Positions 53,421-63,715 of a stretch of DNA of 64,000 bases are shown here, piece after piece. The position numbers and the translations under genes were made by a program. The stretch spans positions 202,415 to 266,414 of the forward strand of contig CH003277.1 in NCBI GenBank assembly GCA_000149265.1. The letters run 5' to 3'. How positions within the stretch are numbered: position 1 is the stretch's first letter; the number at the start of each line of letters is the position of its first letter. Under the pieces are notes generated by a model. The model was not told where the DNA came from, did no database searches, and saw nothing but the letters and a program-made list of their open reading frames with translations. The stretch comes from Ciona savignyi. Taxonomy: Eukaryota; Chordata; Ascidiacea; Phlebobranchia; Cionidae.

Positions 53421-53569
53421 GGAAATTAAAAATAAACGAAACGAATATCAAGCCAATAGCGCCCTATCGCCGTTAGTGGCGAAAATAAAAAATAACACTT
53501 TAACCCGAGTTAAAGATCGAGTTAAAAAATGGATGGATGTATCATAGGATAATCATGCGTTATAGGATA

Positions 53570-53835
53570 ATCAGGGATGAGATAATCATGTGTTATTCTC
53601 GTAAATGGGAATACGCAAGGGGGTTATCACACGGGCAATCGTCCGATCACCTCGCGCCACCATCGGGTTACTGGAGCTATTGCAGTGTATTGTGTATGGT
53701 TGAAACGTTTCTTTAATTTAGTAGAACCCATTAATCCGCTGGGTTCAGGCAATGTCCGCTTGTTGCCTTGCCCAAGGACATAACCGATTATCTAACGACC
53801 AGTTTTAAACCTTAGAATTTTCTTGGTCATTTTAT
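53570..53835 (+). repeat. SINE family A, near full length, tRNA end lost
   Basis: Contains aatgggaatacgcaaggggg, cacgggcaatcgtccgatca, ccattaatccgctgggttca and aaggacataaccgattatct. It is truncated shortly after the B-box position. A diverged relative follows at about 53930-54090. Confidence 0.7.
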
Positions 53836-54468
53836 CACTTTTATTGTTATATCTTTGACGGTGCGGATGCAGAAGATATTGTAAAGTGTTTTATAAGAAT
53901 GAGACGTTGCTATTGCTACCGTTAAACATAATAATCCATTGGGTTAGGTAACGTCCGCTAATTGACCTGCCCAAGAACCCAGTCAACTAAAGACGGACTT
54001 ACAGGGGATTAAAGTCCGATTCAAACCAACGCGCTTAGGCATCAGTAGATATTAACCTGACCTAAACGATCAAACTAACTGTCCAGACGTTGTATTTTTA
54101 TTTTTTTGCCAAGTGTGAATATTAAATTTTTGAAACATATTTCGCTACAGAAAGAACAAATAAAATATACGAGCGTCGTAGATTACCACATTATACCCTC
54201 AACACCCGGGTAAAAATCATTCGCAAGTAACAGAAAAATGTTGTTTTCAGCTAAGAAGTTATAAATGAATTGGAAAATTTATATTTATCGGTAAATTTTC
54301 TCGTTATAGGTAATAGATGATAACAGCGTATTGTAGAATAACATATTATCTGTTGTTTAATTTTTGTGTATTTTTTAAGGAAAAAAAAAGAGAAAGTCGT
54401 AAATGTGTTACGGTATCCAGAAAAGAAATCTTTACTGAACTGTCTTTAAATATTAGTTAAAAACAAAA

Positions 54469-54653
54469 AAAAACTAAAAGGAGGGAAAGCAGGAAGGAGG
54501 GAAACCGCACATTAAAATTTAAATATGGGAATAGAGATAGGGTTAGTTCTGGGGTCAAGATTAGATTAGTGTTTGGGCAGGGTTAAAATTAGTTCCATAA
54601 TTTTAGTGAGCAGTTTCCCTCCTTCCCTCTTTTCCTTTTTTTTAGTGTTGCCC
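54469..54653. mobile_element. MITE, 8-bp-TSD family (copy 6)
   Basis: It begins aaactaaaaggagggaaagc after an A-rich run and ends cctttttttttagtgttgccc. The core matches copies 5 and 7 (gttagttctggggtcaagat). The target duplication is unclear because the left flank is an A run. Confidence 0.65.
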
Positions 54654-56188
54654 TTTTAATCGTACTTTACTGACCTGCGGGATACCAAGGCAGGATAAAC
54701 GGGAGCTGGGCAGAACATTATTCTGCGGGATAGTGTGAAGGGGTGTTTTCGTCACTAACACAAACGGGACGGCGTAAGGGTATATAATAAACGGCACAGC
54801 GTATATCATAATATAACCCATCAAGCTAATGTTAGTGACAAAAATACTTTGTCCAGCTGAAATAATGTGTTGTCCTGCTCCGCAGATTATTAAAGCCCTT
54901 AAAACAACTCAAGTTTGTTATTAGTTTCACTACTTACGAATCAGTGCAAAATTGGTATTATTCACTGCTTATAGTTTACTTTATCCTATGCCTATTAAAT
55001 TATATCCTTTTTTTTCAATGACGTGTTTTAACGACTGTTCGTTTTGCCGTCTTTTCCTGTTCCTCGCATTTTTAAATACTAGGGCAAAAATAAATAAACT
55101 AAAACTAAACCTATAGTCTTGCATGGTTTTTGGTAGGCTCACATTATTTTATTTAATGGTCTGGTACATACATGGTGATATGTCTGACATGTGAACTAAG
55201 TTTGAATGGTGCCCCAGTTAGAAAATCCTGGTGTATGGCATCCCTGTTGGAAAGTTCATTTTCTGTTCGCCGTTTTTTTGCGCCAACATTTTTTAACCAA
55301 AATTTTGTGCCACGCCAGCAATACTTATTTGCGCCATAACAAACGAAGTTGCCTCATTTTTAGTTAAAACTTTGAAATATAAAGCTTAAAGTATCAAAAA
55401 TACTGACATTAAGGAAAGAAAGTGTAATCACGCCACGCCAGCATGATTTTTGGAGTGTTCTGCACTAATACCCGGAAAAGTAGTCCGTGCGCTAGATATA
55501 TCCGGCGCATCGTACGAACTTTCCAGTCGAGTATCGCATCAATATAAAACTCTACACCAAAATATAAAACTCTACACCAAACTGTATAAACTACAGCTGG
55601 GAGTGTCCATTATAAAATCAAGATTCCATTTGAATAAGAAATAATTCGGATTTATTTTTCGATTCTACCTATTCAAAATTCTACCATCCCTTTACTTGTC
55701 AGTTTTTGTCATTAGTCATAAGGCATGCTTACAATATATTTTTCACAGTGTTTTTATTGGTATGTTTTATTGGTTCATATTTCTTAATTCTTTCAAAAAT
55801 ATTAGTAAGGGCCACTAGGTTGACTGTATGAGGCATGTTATGTATTTAACAAATTATTTTCAATTAAATGGTTGGCCAAAATAGTTTGTAAACGTTGCTT
55901 CCAGTGAAATAATGGTTTAAAAATAGCAGTGCCTTTAACATATACAAAAAACTGCATTACTTTCCATAACCTCACTGTGTTCATGGGGTATCCAATGAAC
56001 CATGTTAAACATCCCACCAACAGGGATAAACCTGATCATCCTATCCCACCTTGATTTTTCTACAACGACACTCGTTTGATATACTTTTTTTAATATCCAT
56101 CGTCTGTTGTTCATGAACCCTCATTGCTTGGATCGTTTAACCACCCAATTTTCTTTGTGGATTAAGCGTAATAAGTTTGATTTAAATC

Positions 56189-56385
56189 GGGTAAAACTAA
56201 AAGGAGGGAAGGAGGGAAACTAGACACTAAAATGAATATTAGGGCATTAGAGTAAGTTTTAAACATGGGGTTGAAGTTAGGGTTAGTTCTGCGGTTGAGA
56301 TTGATTAGTGTTAAAGGCAGGGTTTAAATATAGCTTTCCATTAGACTAGTTTCAGTGAGCAGTTTTCCTCCCTTAGTATTGTCCA
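56189..56385. mobile_element. MITE, 8-bp-TSD family (copy 7)
   Basis: It starts gggtaaaactaaaaggaggg and ends tcccttagtattgtcca. The flanks are TTTAAATC (56181-56188) and TTTAAATT (56386-56393), 7 of 8 matching. The core orientation is the same as copy 5. Confidence 0.75.
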
Positions 56386-56699
56386 TTTAAATTCTTATTC
56401 CTGTTTTTAATATTTTTTCTATGTCAGATTTGGCAGCCACATCTGGCTATACCTGCATTAATTAATTGATTTAAATCCAGATGTTTTAACGGCTGTTTTT
56501 TTTATAGAAGGTTGTGTTGCGCGTTTTTATCGTGAAAACAAAAAGTAAACTAACTAAACCTATAACTAGTTTGCAACTTACTAACATTGGATTATCTGAC
56601 TTACTAACAAAAAAATTATATTTGATTTTCAAAGTTTCTAAAACTACAAAACTGATAATATTTTTTCACTTTGGTACAAATTGCTTTATAATAGAATTA

Positions 56700-56972
56700 T
56701 GTAGGGGGATTGGTGGGAAAACCAAGGGAGTTATCACACGGACAATCGTCAGATCACCTCGCACCCACCGTTGGGTTGCTGGAGCTATTTCAATGTGTTA
56801 TATATTTAAGCCATTCCTTTAATTCGATAAAACACATTTATCCACTGGGTTCAGGCAATGTCCGATAAGTGCCTTGCCAAAGGACACAGCCAATTAGCTT
56901 GTGATCAGTTTCGTACCCGCAACCTTCCGGTTGAAAGGCGCCGTACTAAACCACCAGACCAACCGGTCGGAC
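56700..56972 (+). repeat. SINE family A, near full length
   Basis: It runs from gtagggggattggtgggaaa through acacggacaatcgtcagatc, tatccactgggttcaggcaa and ggacacagccaattagcttg. It ends in a clear tRNA-like part (ccaccagaccaaccggtcgg). The open frame 56514-56822 is produced by this repeat. Confidence 0.75.
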
Positions 56973-57467
56973 AATTGGTATAAATATATCTATGTTTGTC
57001 ATGTAAGCTGTTCGGCCCCACTACCATACTATTGGAATCCTTATTAACCTTCTAGCTTATATGACCTGAATAAGAATCAACCTAAATGATTTAAATGCAA
57101 GTCAATCATCCACAATGTATATTTTAATACCGGTACTTGAACTAACCAAGCAGAAATATGGTATAGACATGAACCTTTTTTCAGGTGTAAAAATTAAAAT
57201 TGGGTAAGTATGCATGTATGTATGGTTATAATTAGATTGTAAGTTTAATTTAAAATGTTTAAGTAATTTTAGGCGAAGTTTGTATTTGTATAAGGGGTGC
57301 AATTTTGGGGGCAATGGTGTAGTTTGCACTCCTGGCAGTTTAATTATAAAGAGACGACTTCAAAATGCTACACAATTGCATTATGCTTGCTTGAATCCTC
57401 AGCTTAATGTACTAAATAGCTGCAATGACCTTTTCTCCTAACTCCCACTTTCCAATTAGATCTTAAA

Positions 57468-57485
57468 CGGTATTTTTTCTTGCAG
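57468..57485 (+). promoter_or_regulatory. 3' splice site just upstream of the LDB start codon
   Basis: cggtattttttcttgcag is a strong pyrimidine-tract acceptor ending 24 bases before the ATG at 57510. The coding region has no intron, so this acceptor either joins a distant 5' untranslated exon or receives a spliced leader. Trans-splicing of a 16-nt leader is known in Ciona; which of the two applies here cannot be told from the window. Confidence 0.6.
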
Positions 57486-57509
57486 ATTTTTTTGTGAAAC
57501 TAATTTAAA

Positions 57510-58628
57510 ATGCCTGTCCGACCAAATAGCAACTCTGCATTAGATGGTAGGCACCCACCTATTATGCTGCCCCCGGATTATAAAATATACCAGATGAACA
57601 AGAGATTGCAGGAACGCACCGACAGCTGTGACAATCAGTGGTGGGATTCGTTTGCGACCGAGTTTTTCGAGGATAAATCGACTCTTACTCTTTCTTTCTG
57701 TTTGGAAGACGGCTTGAAGAGGTATACTATTGGGAGGACTTTGATTCCTCGTTTTTTTCGCACCATGTTTGAAAGTGGGGTAATAGATATGTACATGGTG
57801 CTACGGCTTCCTAAAGATTATATGAACAGCGCGAACGGACTGATAACGCTCGACTGCGATCACGCAACTATGGTCATGCATCACACGAAACCTGTGCCGA
57901 CAAAAGTTTGCGCCGAAGGTCATTTATTGGTGGAATTCAGCGCCGATGAATTAATGAGAATCCGTTCATGGCATTTTGCGATACAAACGCACCTCGAATA
58001 CATCCCAAAGCAAGCACCTCTCCAAAACCCCGGCATTTTAGAGGATTTATGCAAAAACACAACAAGACAAGGCCTAACTCCGGCGATGCTTAACTATCTC
58101 AAGATGTGTGTCATTATTGAGCCAATGAAGGAACTAATGTCTCGACAGAAGACGTATAACATGGACCCTAGAGACTGTCTCCGTAACTGTCTCTTTCAAA
58201 AATGGCAGAGAATGTTAAACCCAGCCACAGACGCTAGCCGTCCGGCAAAGAGACCGTCAAGGAAACGAAAAAACTCAAGTAACAATAACACCCCTCATGT
58301 GAACCAACCGCAGAAGAAAAAAGGCTTCCAAACATCAGATGTTATGATGGTGGGTGAACCAACACTGATGGGGCACGAATTTGGGGACGAGGACGAACGT
58401 ATGATAACTCGACTCGAGAATAATCAGTTCGACGGTCCGTCAGTTAAATCAGAGGAGCATGACACCTCAGCAGCCAGCTTTCCTAGCATTTCATCCCCGA
58501 TTACCACAACTTCCCAATGGCAGGGACACCAGGCTCAGAGCGCTACGATGCAAAATAACATTATCCCCAAAAGTGAGCCCTCTGAAGGTGCACAAGACCC
58601 AACACCTCCTTTATCATCCAGCACTTGA
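57510..58628 (+). CDS. LDB1/2: LIM-domain-binding cofactor (LDB1/LDB2, CLIM/NLI/Chip family), single coding exon
   Basis: 372 residues, ATG at 57510, TGA at 58626-58628. The dimerisation domain covers about 20-230: YKIYQMNKRLQERTDSCDNQ then WWDSF, FCLEDGLKRYTIGRTLIPR, LDCDHATMV, IRSWHF, LNYLKMCVIIEPMKELMSR and CLFQKWQRM. All are close to vertebrate LDB1. A basic nuclear signal (KRPSRKRKN, 247-255) follows. The LIM-interaction domain is at about 277-308 (DVMMVGEPTLMG, FGDEDERMITRLENNQFD). The Ser/Pro/Gln tail has a VKSE sumoylation-type site. LDB proteins dimerise and bridge LIM-homeodomain and LMO factors at enhancers. The protein looks complete. Vertebrate LDB genes have many coding introns, so an intronless coding region is notable; see the upstream acceptor entry. 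Confidence 0.95.
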   Translation: MPVRPNSNSALDGRHPPIMLPPDYKIYQMNKRLQERTDSCDNQWWDSFATEFFEDKSTLTLSFCLEDGLKRYTIGRTLIPRFFRTMFESGVIDMYMVLRLPKDYMNSANGLITLDCDHATMVMHHTKPVPTKVCAEGHLLVEFSADELMRIRSWHFAIQTHLEYIPKQAPLQNPGILEDLCKNTTRQGLTPAMLNYLKMCVIIEPMKELMSRQKTYNMDPRDCLRNCLFQKWQRMLNPATDASRPAKRPSRKRKNSSNNNTPHVNQPQKKKGFQTSDVMMVGEPTLMGHEFGDEDERMITRLENNQFDGPSVKSEEHDTSAASFPSISSPITTTSQWQGHQAQSATMQNNIIPKSEPSEGAQDPTPPLSSST

Positions 58629-58811
58629 TTTCAACGCTTCTTCGACAAGTTTATTTCTAAGTTAATAGGACGACGTTATATCTACGGCCATTTTACAAGA
58701 AAAATTGTCGCTGGATGTTTTCAGTTCGTTTCAAGCAGCTATTGAAGCTGGTCTGGGATACTGCAATTGTACAGAAGTTATGTGATTGGTATTTAATTGA
58801 CCTTAATGAAA

Positions 58812-58990
58812 GATAGGTGGTCATGGGGATAAGAACAGAGCTCTTGACCTCACAAGTGTTCGGTTCAATATTCACCCTGACCACTTTTTACTTTATTGTA
58901 ATGAACATGCAATGTGGTCTAGTGGATAAGGATAGAGGACATAACCAGACAGGTACTAGGTTCGATAATTAACCTGACCACTTTCACCCA
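58812..58990 (+). repeat. Two tandem tRNA-like sequences (family C) in the LDB 3' region
   Basis: The first has aggtggtcatggggataaga and tgttcggttcaatattcacc. The second has atgtggtctagtggataagg and actaggttcgataattaacc. Both close with cctgaccac then ttt. They resemble A and B boxes of a tRNA with an AGTGGATAAGG D-arm region but lack full pairing. Confidence 0.5.
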
Positions 58991-59631
58991 TGCTGTGTCC
59001 TTTGAAACACCCTGAGTTTCCATCCAATTTCAGAATCACCTCATTTCAAATTGCCACGGTATTTTTCTTGCCTTAAAAATGTTTTCATAATAATTTTAGA
59101 TGTTTATGTAGATTTTTCATTTATTTTACCTGAAAAGTGACACTAATAGGTGGTAATAGGTGCGAAAAACCTATAAAAATTGCAAATTTTGATTTTTTAG
59201 GCAAATCGGTGCTAAAATAGTATTGTGGCAGCAAACTATTCATCCCAATTTATGAACGATGGTGAAATATCTTATTTTTTCAGATTTATAGAGGGGGATT
59301 ATACTTTTTCTGTAATGAGTTATTATGTCACACCATTCAGGTGTATATTTCATTCCATTTTTGTACCCCTAAAATATTTTTTTTAATTTTTAACACATTT
59401 CAACTTGATATTTTCGTGACTATTTATCTAGTTTTTTTCCTATGTTTGATCATTTTAAAATATGGTTTTTCTACTGATGGACTAGTTTATTAGCAGTTTT
59501 CTTGCTATACTAAGTCCCTGCTAATGGGAGTTGTTGTTTCTGGTAAGTAGGACAGTGATGACGTGTCCTAACTAACAATTACGTCACACAGTGTTGTTTA
59601 TTTTACCGATGTAAAGACGAGACTTGCTGCT

Positions 59632-59637
59632 AATAAA
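59632..59637 (+). promoter_or_regulatory. Possible poly(A) signal of the LDB gene
   Basis: AATAAA about 1.0 kb after the stop, the first exact hexamer I see. It would make a long 3' UTR that includes the family C repeats, so a variant signal closer to the gene is equally possible. Confidence 0.3.
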
Positions 59638-59664
59638 TTCGCTCAACGATTTTGGGTTTAAAAA

Positions 59665-59845
59665 TTGTGGCCGAACGGTTAACTGAAGAAACAAGTGGTA
59701 TTGGCGACGAGCATATCGCCGATTCGAAACTCAGCCCAGTAAAAAATGTTTTTTTATTGGTTATGTTGCCGAATGGTTAACACGATCAATTCAAACACAG
59801 CATTTGTGGCGAAATGATTAGCGCGACCGATTCATATACTGATTT
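59665..59845 (+). repeat. tRNA-Ser/Leu-like repeats (family B), one full and two partial heads
   Basis: ttgtggccgaacggttaact with cgccgattcgaaactcagcc makes the first copy. Partial heads follow at about 59765 (tgttgccgaatggttaacac) and 59807 (gtggcgaaatgattagcgcg), the latter running into a family A copy. Confidence 0.6.
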
Positions 59846-60080
59846 TAGGATAGTCATGTTTATCCCCGTGAATGGAAAAACTAAAGGGTTTAACACACGG
59901 GCAATCGTCAGATCACCTCGCGCTTAAAGTCAGGTTAACGGAGCTATTGCAGTGTGGTGTGTAAGATTTACTTGTTTCTTTAATTTTAGGTAAAACCCAC
60001 TAATCCGCTGGGTTTAGGCAATGTCCGTAAAGTGCCTTGCCTAAGAACACAACGGCCTAGCTAGCGACCAGTTTCGAATA
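59846..60080 (+). repeat. SINE family A, near full length
   Basis: tttaggatagtcatgtttat, cacgggcaatcgtcagatca, cactaatccgctgggtttag and aacacaacggcctagctagc appear in order. The tRNA-like end is truncated after the B-box position (cagtttcgaat). Confidence 0.7.
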
Positions 60081-60099
60081 CTGATTTCTATAACAATAC

Positions 60100-60262
60100 G
60101 GTCTGAGTGATTAACTTTTGGATTCGAAACATAGAAGACTAAAAAAGACAGGACAGAACTGTTGTGTGGCCAAAAGTTTAACATGATTGATTTCTGTGCC
60201 GTTTTTTATACTATCCCGAACAGTCTTCGTAATGAGCCCATATCGTGGATTCGAAACCGTAC
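60100..60262 (+). repeat. tRNA-Ser/Leu-like repeats (family B), diverged
   Basis: A tail (gattcgaaacatagaagact) at about 60121 is followed by a head (ttgtgtggccaaaagtttaa) at about 60162 and its own tail (cgtggattcgaaaccgtacg). Confidence 0.5.
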
Positions 60263-60404
60263 GAAAAAAATGTCAACGATAGTCGTATCCTGTAACGGGG
60301 TTCTTATACACGAGGTACTCTGACGATTTCTCGTGCGATAACGCTCCCTTGCGTACAAATATTTCGTATTTGTGAATTGTCTTTTTCCTTGTCCTGCCAG
60401 TTAG

Positions 60405-60690
60405 TCTGGCGGTTTAGTGAGTCGCCTTTCAATCGAAAGGTTGCAGGTACAAAACTGGTCGGTTGTCTCATTGGGCACTTTACGAACATTGTCTGGACCT
60501 GGCAGATAAATGGGTTCTACCCAAATTAAAGGAACGTCTATATCATATACAACACACTACAATAGCTACGGTAACCCGACGGTGGGCGCAAGGTGATCTG
60601 ACGATTGCTCGTGTGTTAACCCCCTTGGTTTTCCCATTCACGAGGATAAACATGAGTATCCTATCCTTTAAACGTCCTATAACAGCCTTC
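60405..60690 (-). repeat. SINE family A, near full length, minus orientation
   Basis: The tRNA-like head is at the left. It reads tctggcggtttagtgagtcg (A-box side) and tcgaaaggttgcaggtacaa (B-box side). Then come ttgggcactttacgaacatt, tacaacacactacaatagct and cgacggtgggcgcaaggtga. It ends cccattcacgaggataaaca. This copy reads in the head-first direction of the transcript on the plus strand. Confidence 0.7.
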
Positions 60691-62424
60691 TCATGATTCC
60701 AATTTTTATTAAAAGGACCGGTTACGTGTTTTCATCGTGGAAACAAAAAAAACTAAACTGAACGTTGAACTATTGTGTATTTCAGGAGGCGTTCAACTAA
60801 TTATTTTCCCTATCTCTCCAATGCAAACTGACCTCACAAAAACGACTGTCACTCAAAATCCTGACATAGGAAGTCTTAGATTTTTTCACAATTTAAAATT
60901 GAAGCTTGGATCTGCAACCTAAACTCAAAACCCTACAAAATTTTGTTTAAAAATTTTGAGCCCATACCCCTTCGTACATCGGCAACTTTTTTCCAACAAA
61001 ACAGCTAGCAGATGCACATTCAACACCTTTATTTTACAAAGCACTGCTCCACGATTACAAAACTTTACAGCTAAACGAGAACACCGGCGCGCAGCCTAGC
61101 ACATGCTGCTTTCAACAAAACAAACATTGGGGAATCACCACCATTGTTACTCAGCAAAACACTAGTTTAAAAACAATGACTCATGAAGGGTACCACTCGT
61201 CACATCCTGCCGTTCATAGAGGTCTTAATTGGTTATACGCCATCTTCAACAGAGCGATGAGTTGCTTTGAATTTTATTGTCGTTGTTTTTTCCTTCTGCG
61301 TCAGTGGACAGGTATTGCTATACATGGTTATCAAAACACAATTCGTTTTCCACCTGCTGAATCCATTTCTTAACACCGATTATTATCGTTGCCTCAATAT
61401 ACGGCGGTAACTGCCTGTTTAATTACCGTGAACCTAGCAACAAAATATTTTTTATCAACTGAATTTAAGGCCAATTGTGTTTACGCGTTGTTTCTTTTAA
61501 CAAATGTCAAATGACGTTAAACGATTTAATAGAAAGGCGACTACAATTAAAAATAATGATATGGTCAAATTACCGTGACACAGTCTGTCGGTTCCTTACC
61601 TTTTCGACTCACGATCAATGATACGTTAAGGGTTAAAGTCGTGTTTACGTGTTTATTCATTACTCGCGCAACGATTTGGTAAGGAAACACGAACGGGCAT
61701 AAGATTTGCCATCTCACGACAAAGAGCTTAGGTGCCACTGGTAGGGTGAATTTTATGGTCGAACGAGATAATGGTAGTCAGTTCTGAAAAGAACTATTGG
61801 TGAGTCCCAAGTGGTCTGATGTGCAAAAACAAAACAAGGCAATTTATACTGAAAGTGACAATTATGCTATGGTCAAATTATCCTGACACAGTTAAATGAA
61901 GTCGTTGTTTTATATCCGAGAATAAATGAATGTTTTAGAAATGATTGTGAATTAACCATACCTGGAGAAAAAGGATAGACAGTATTTAAACCGAGCATAG
62001 TTGGTGAACGATTGTTTTCTGAAAGATCAGTACATTGCGGACACGTTACTTAGCACGTTTTTTTCAAAAATAAAGACATGAATAAGTCGCACTATAGCTC
62101 TTCGCCCCCATAATCATTCGATTGTAAACTGACTTAATTACCTAACGCCTTAGTTTAAGTCAGTGATCATAGCGACGAGTAAATACTGTGTAATTTGTTA
62201 AATTATGATGTCAGCATAAATTAAAAAAATACACTTATACTTTAACTTGAAAGCTGATCGGCTCAAAGTACATAAGGAAGGGTTAAATGTTGTGTCGTTT
62301 ATTGCTGAAGTGGTTGTCGGCGCATGTTAGCAAAAGTGGACAAAATGAACCTACATATAAAAGTTAGTACGTCCAGATTTAAACCGTAAGACAAAAATAC
62401 ATTTTTATATTTAATTCTACCGAG

Positions 62425-62512
62425 CCAAGTTTCGAACCCATTCCATACCACTCGATTTTTTTATAGTATAGTCGGAATATGTAACGGTCGCCTTAACCAT
62501 TATGCCACACTC
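62425..62512 (-). repeat. tRNA-Ser/Leu-like repeat (family B)
   Basis: accgagccaagtttcgaacc and atatgtaacggtcgccttaa then ccattatgccacac are the reversed tail and head of family B. Confidence 0.6.
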
Positions 62513-62526
62513 TGTAATTATTTCGA

Positions 62527-62838
62527 GATAGTAGTAAGCCATAAGACCGAACAGTTAAAACAATTCGTATAAAATTGATAGTAGTAAGCCATAAGACCGT
62601 ACAGTTAAAACAATTCGTATAAAATTGATAGTAGTAAGCCATAAGACTGTACAGTTAAAACAATTCGTATAAAATTGATAGTAGTAAGCCATAAGACCGT
62701 ACAGTTAAAACAATTCGTATAAAATTGATAGTAGTAAGCCATAAGACCGTACAGTTAAAACAATTCGTATAAAATTGATAGTAGTAAGCCATAAGACCGT
62801 ACAATTAAAACAATTCGTATAAAATTGATAGTAGTAAG
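62527..62838 (+). repeat. 50-bp satellite array, left part (six units plus 12 bases)
   Basis: Units begin gatagtagtaagccataaga and repeat exactly every 50 bases from 62527 (62527, 62577, 62627, 62677, 62727, 62777). There are only a few single-base differences, for example ccgaacag, ccgtacag, ctgtacag and ccgtacaat. The high identity indicates recent expansion or homogenisation. It continues at 63619 after the inserted element. Confidence 0.95.
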
Positions 62839-63618
62839 TAGGGCTGCGAAAAATTAACGGTTAACCACGGTTAACCGTTTTTATGGTTAACCGTCACGTC
62901 AAATTTTAACCGTTTAACCGTTTTTTAACAACTCTTTTTTTGAACTCTTTATCTGTTCGTTGGTTGGTAAAACGCACGCTTTCATGACATGAAATACCTG
63001 ACTGACAACAGTAAAAAATGTGGGATGGCAACATACAAAATATACCACTCAGGTTTTTTCACGCATTATGGTATTTTTTACAATGTGTCTACTGTAACAA
63101 CCTATATAACACACACGTTCATTCATATTTTGAAACGTTACTTTACGGCCCACATTTAATTGGGCGTAATTGCGTTTTAATAATCTTCAAATATACATAA
63201 CTCCATTCACACGTTTATTGTTTCATTATTAACGTAATATAAGCAACCATTCACACGTCGATTGTTTGATTGTCCACGTAATATACGCACCAGTCGATTG
63301 TTTGATTGTCAACGTAATATAAGCAACCATTCAGACGCTGATTGTTTGATTTTTAACTCAATATTACGCATTACAATCAAAGTTATACTATGTGTCTTAA
63401 GGTGACGTTTAAAAACTATAAAGTAACGCATAAATAAGACCCGATAATGCCGGTAATCACGCGCGTTATTTCTTTGCTGCCCTTTACTGCTGCCTGAACT
63501 TTTTTTGGCAAAAACGGTGCCGATTTGATGGTAGTTGAAAGAAAATCGGTTAACGGTTAACCAATCATTTTTACATCAGTTAACCGTTTTTTAAATTAAC
63601 TGTTAATTCGCAGCCCTA
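62839..63618. mobile_element. hAT-like non-autonomous element, 780 bp, inserted in the satellite
   Basis: Ends TAGGGCTGCGAA and TTCGCAGCCCTA are perfect inverted repeats. GTAGTAAG lies immediately on both sides (62831-62838 and 63619-63626), an 8-bp target duplication. The subterminal regions are packed with ggttaaccgt-type motifs on both sides, typical of hAT transposase binding regions. A 40-45 bp internal repeat (gattgtttgattgt, cgtaatataagcaacc) occupies 63200-63370. No transposase frame is seen, so it needs a helper. Confidence 0.88.
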
Positions 63619-63715
63619 GTAGTAAGCCATAAGACCGTAGAGTTAAAACAATCCGTATAAAATTGATAGTAGTAAGCCATAAGACCGTAGAGTTAAAACA
63701 ATTCGTATAAAATTG
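63619..63715 (+). repeat. 50-bp satellite array, right part
   Basis: One unit lacking its first four bases (63619-63665) and one full unit (63666-63715). Both share ccgtagag where most left units have ccgtacag. The array ends cleanly after aaaatt. Confidence 0.9.

Larger units (their letters stand above)
50122..57485. other. Intergenic region upstream of the LDB gene
   Basis: Seven kilobases dominated by repeats listed separately. No coding exon is supported. 51950-52030 is pyrimidine-rich with a donor-like site (cacgacgtaaggtc), which could be a 5' untranslated exon of the LDB gene; this is a guess. 55120-56160 and 57000-57470 show nothing I recognise, apart from a 20-base duplication at about 55540-55580 (aatataaaactctacaccaa twice). 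Confidence 0.55.
58629..62526. other. LDB 3' flank and intergenic region
   Basis: No coding exon is supported. AT-rich sequence at 59000-59640 may be the LDB 3' untranslated region. Repeats are listed separately. 60690-61560 shows nothing I recognise. At 61555-61880 a phrase, atggtcaaattaccgtgaca then cagt, recurs about 308 bases on with small changes. 61880-62420 is plain. Confidence 0.5.

Noticed and set aside
55623..55638. attccatttgaataag, one base different from the Ciona 16-nt spliced leader as I remember it
   Set aside because: A spliced-leader RNA gene needs a donor GT directly after the leader; here it is followed by aaataa. No Sm-site or promoter context is seen. Probably chance.
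55838..56020. Minus-strand frame with GYPMNTVRLWK, reminiscent of a mitochondrial carrier motif
   Set aside because: The match is one short phrase; no flanking carrier repeats or splice sites extend it.
56514..56822. 102-codon open frame on the plus strand
   Set aside because: The second half is SINE family A and the first half the associated segment; no protein similarity.
61790..61850. Possible hammerhead ribozyme (gtgagtcccaag ... tctgatg)
   Set aside because: The CTGATGA and GAAA core elements are not in the required order and stems do not close.
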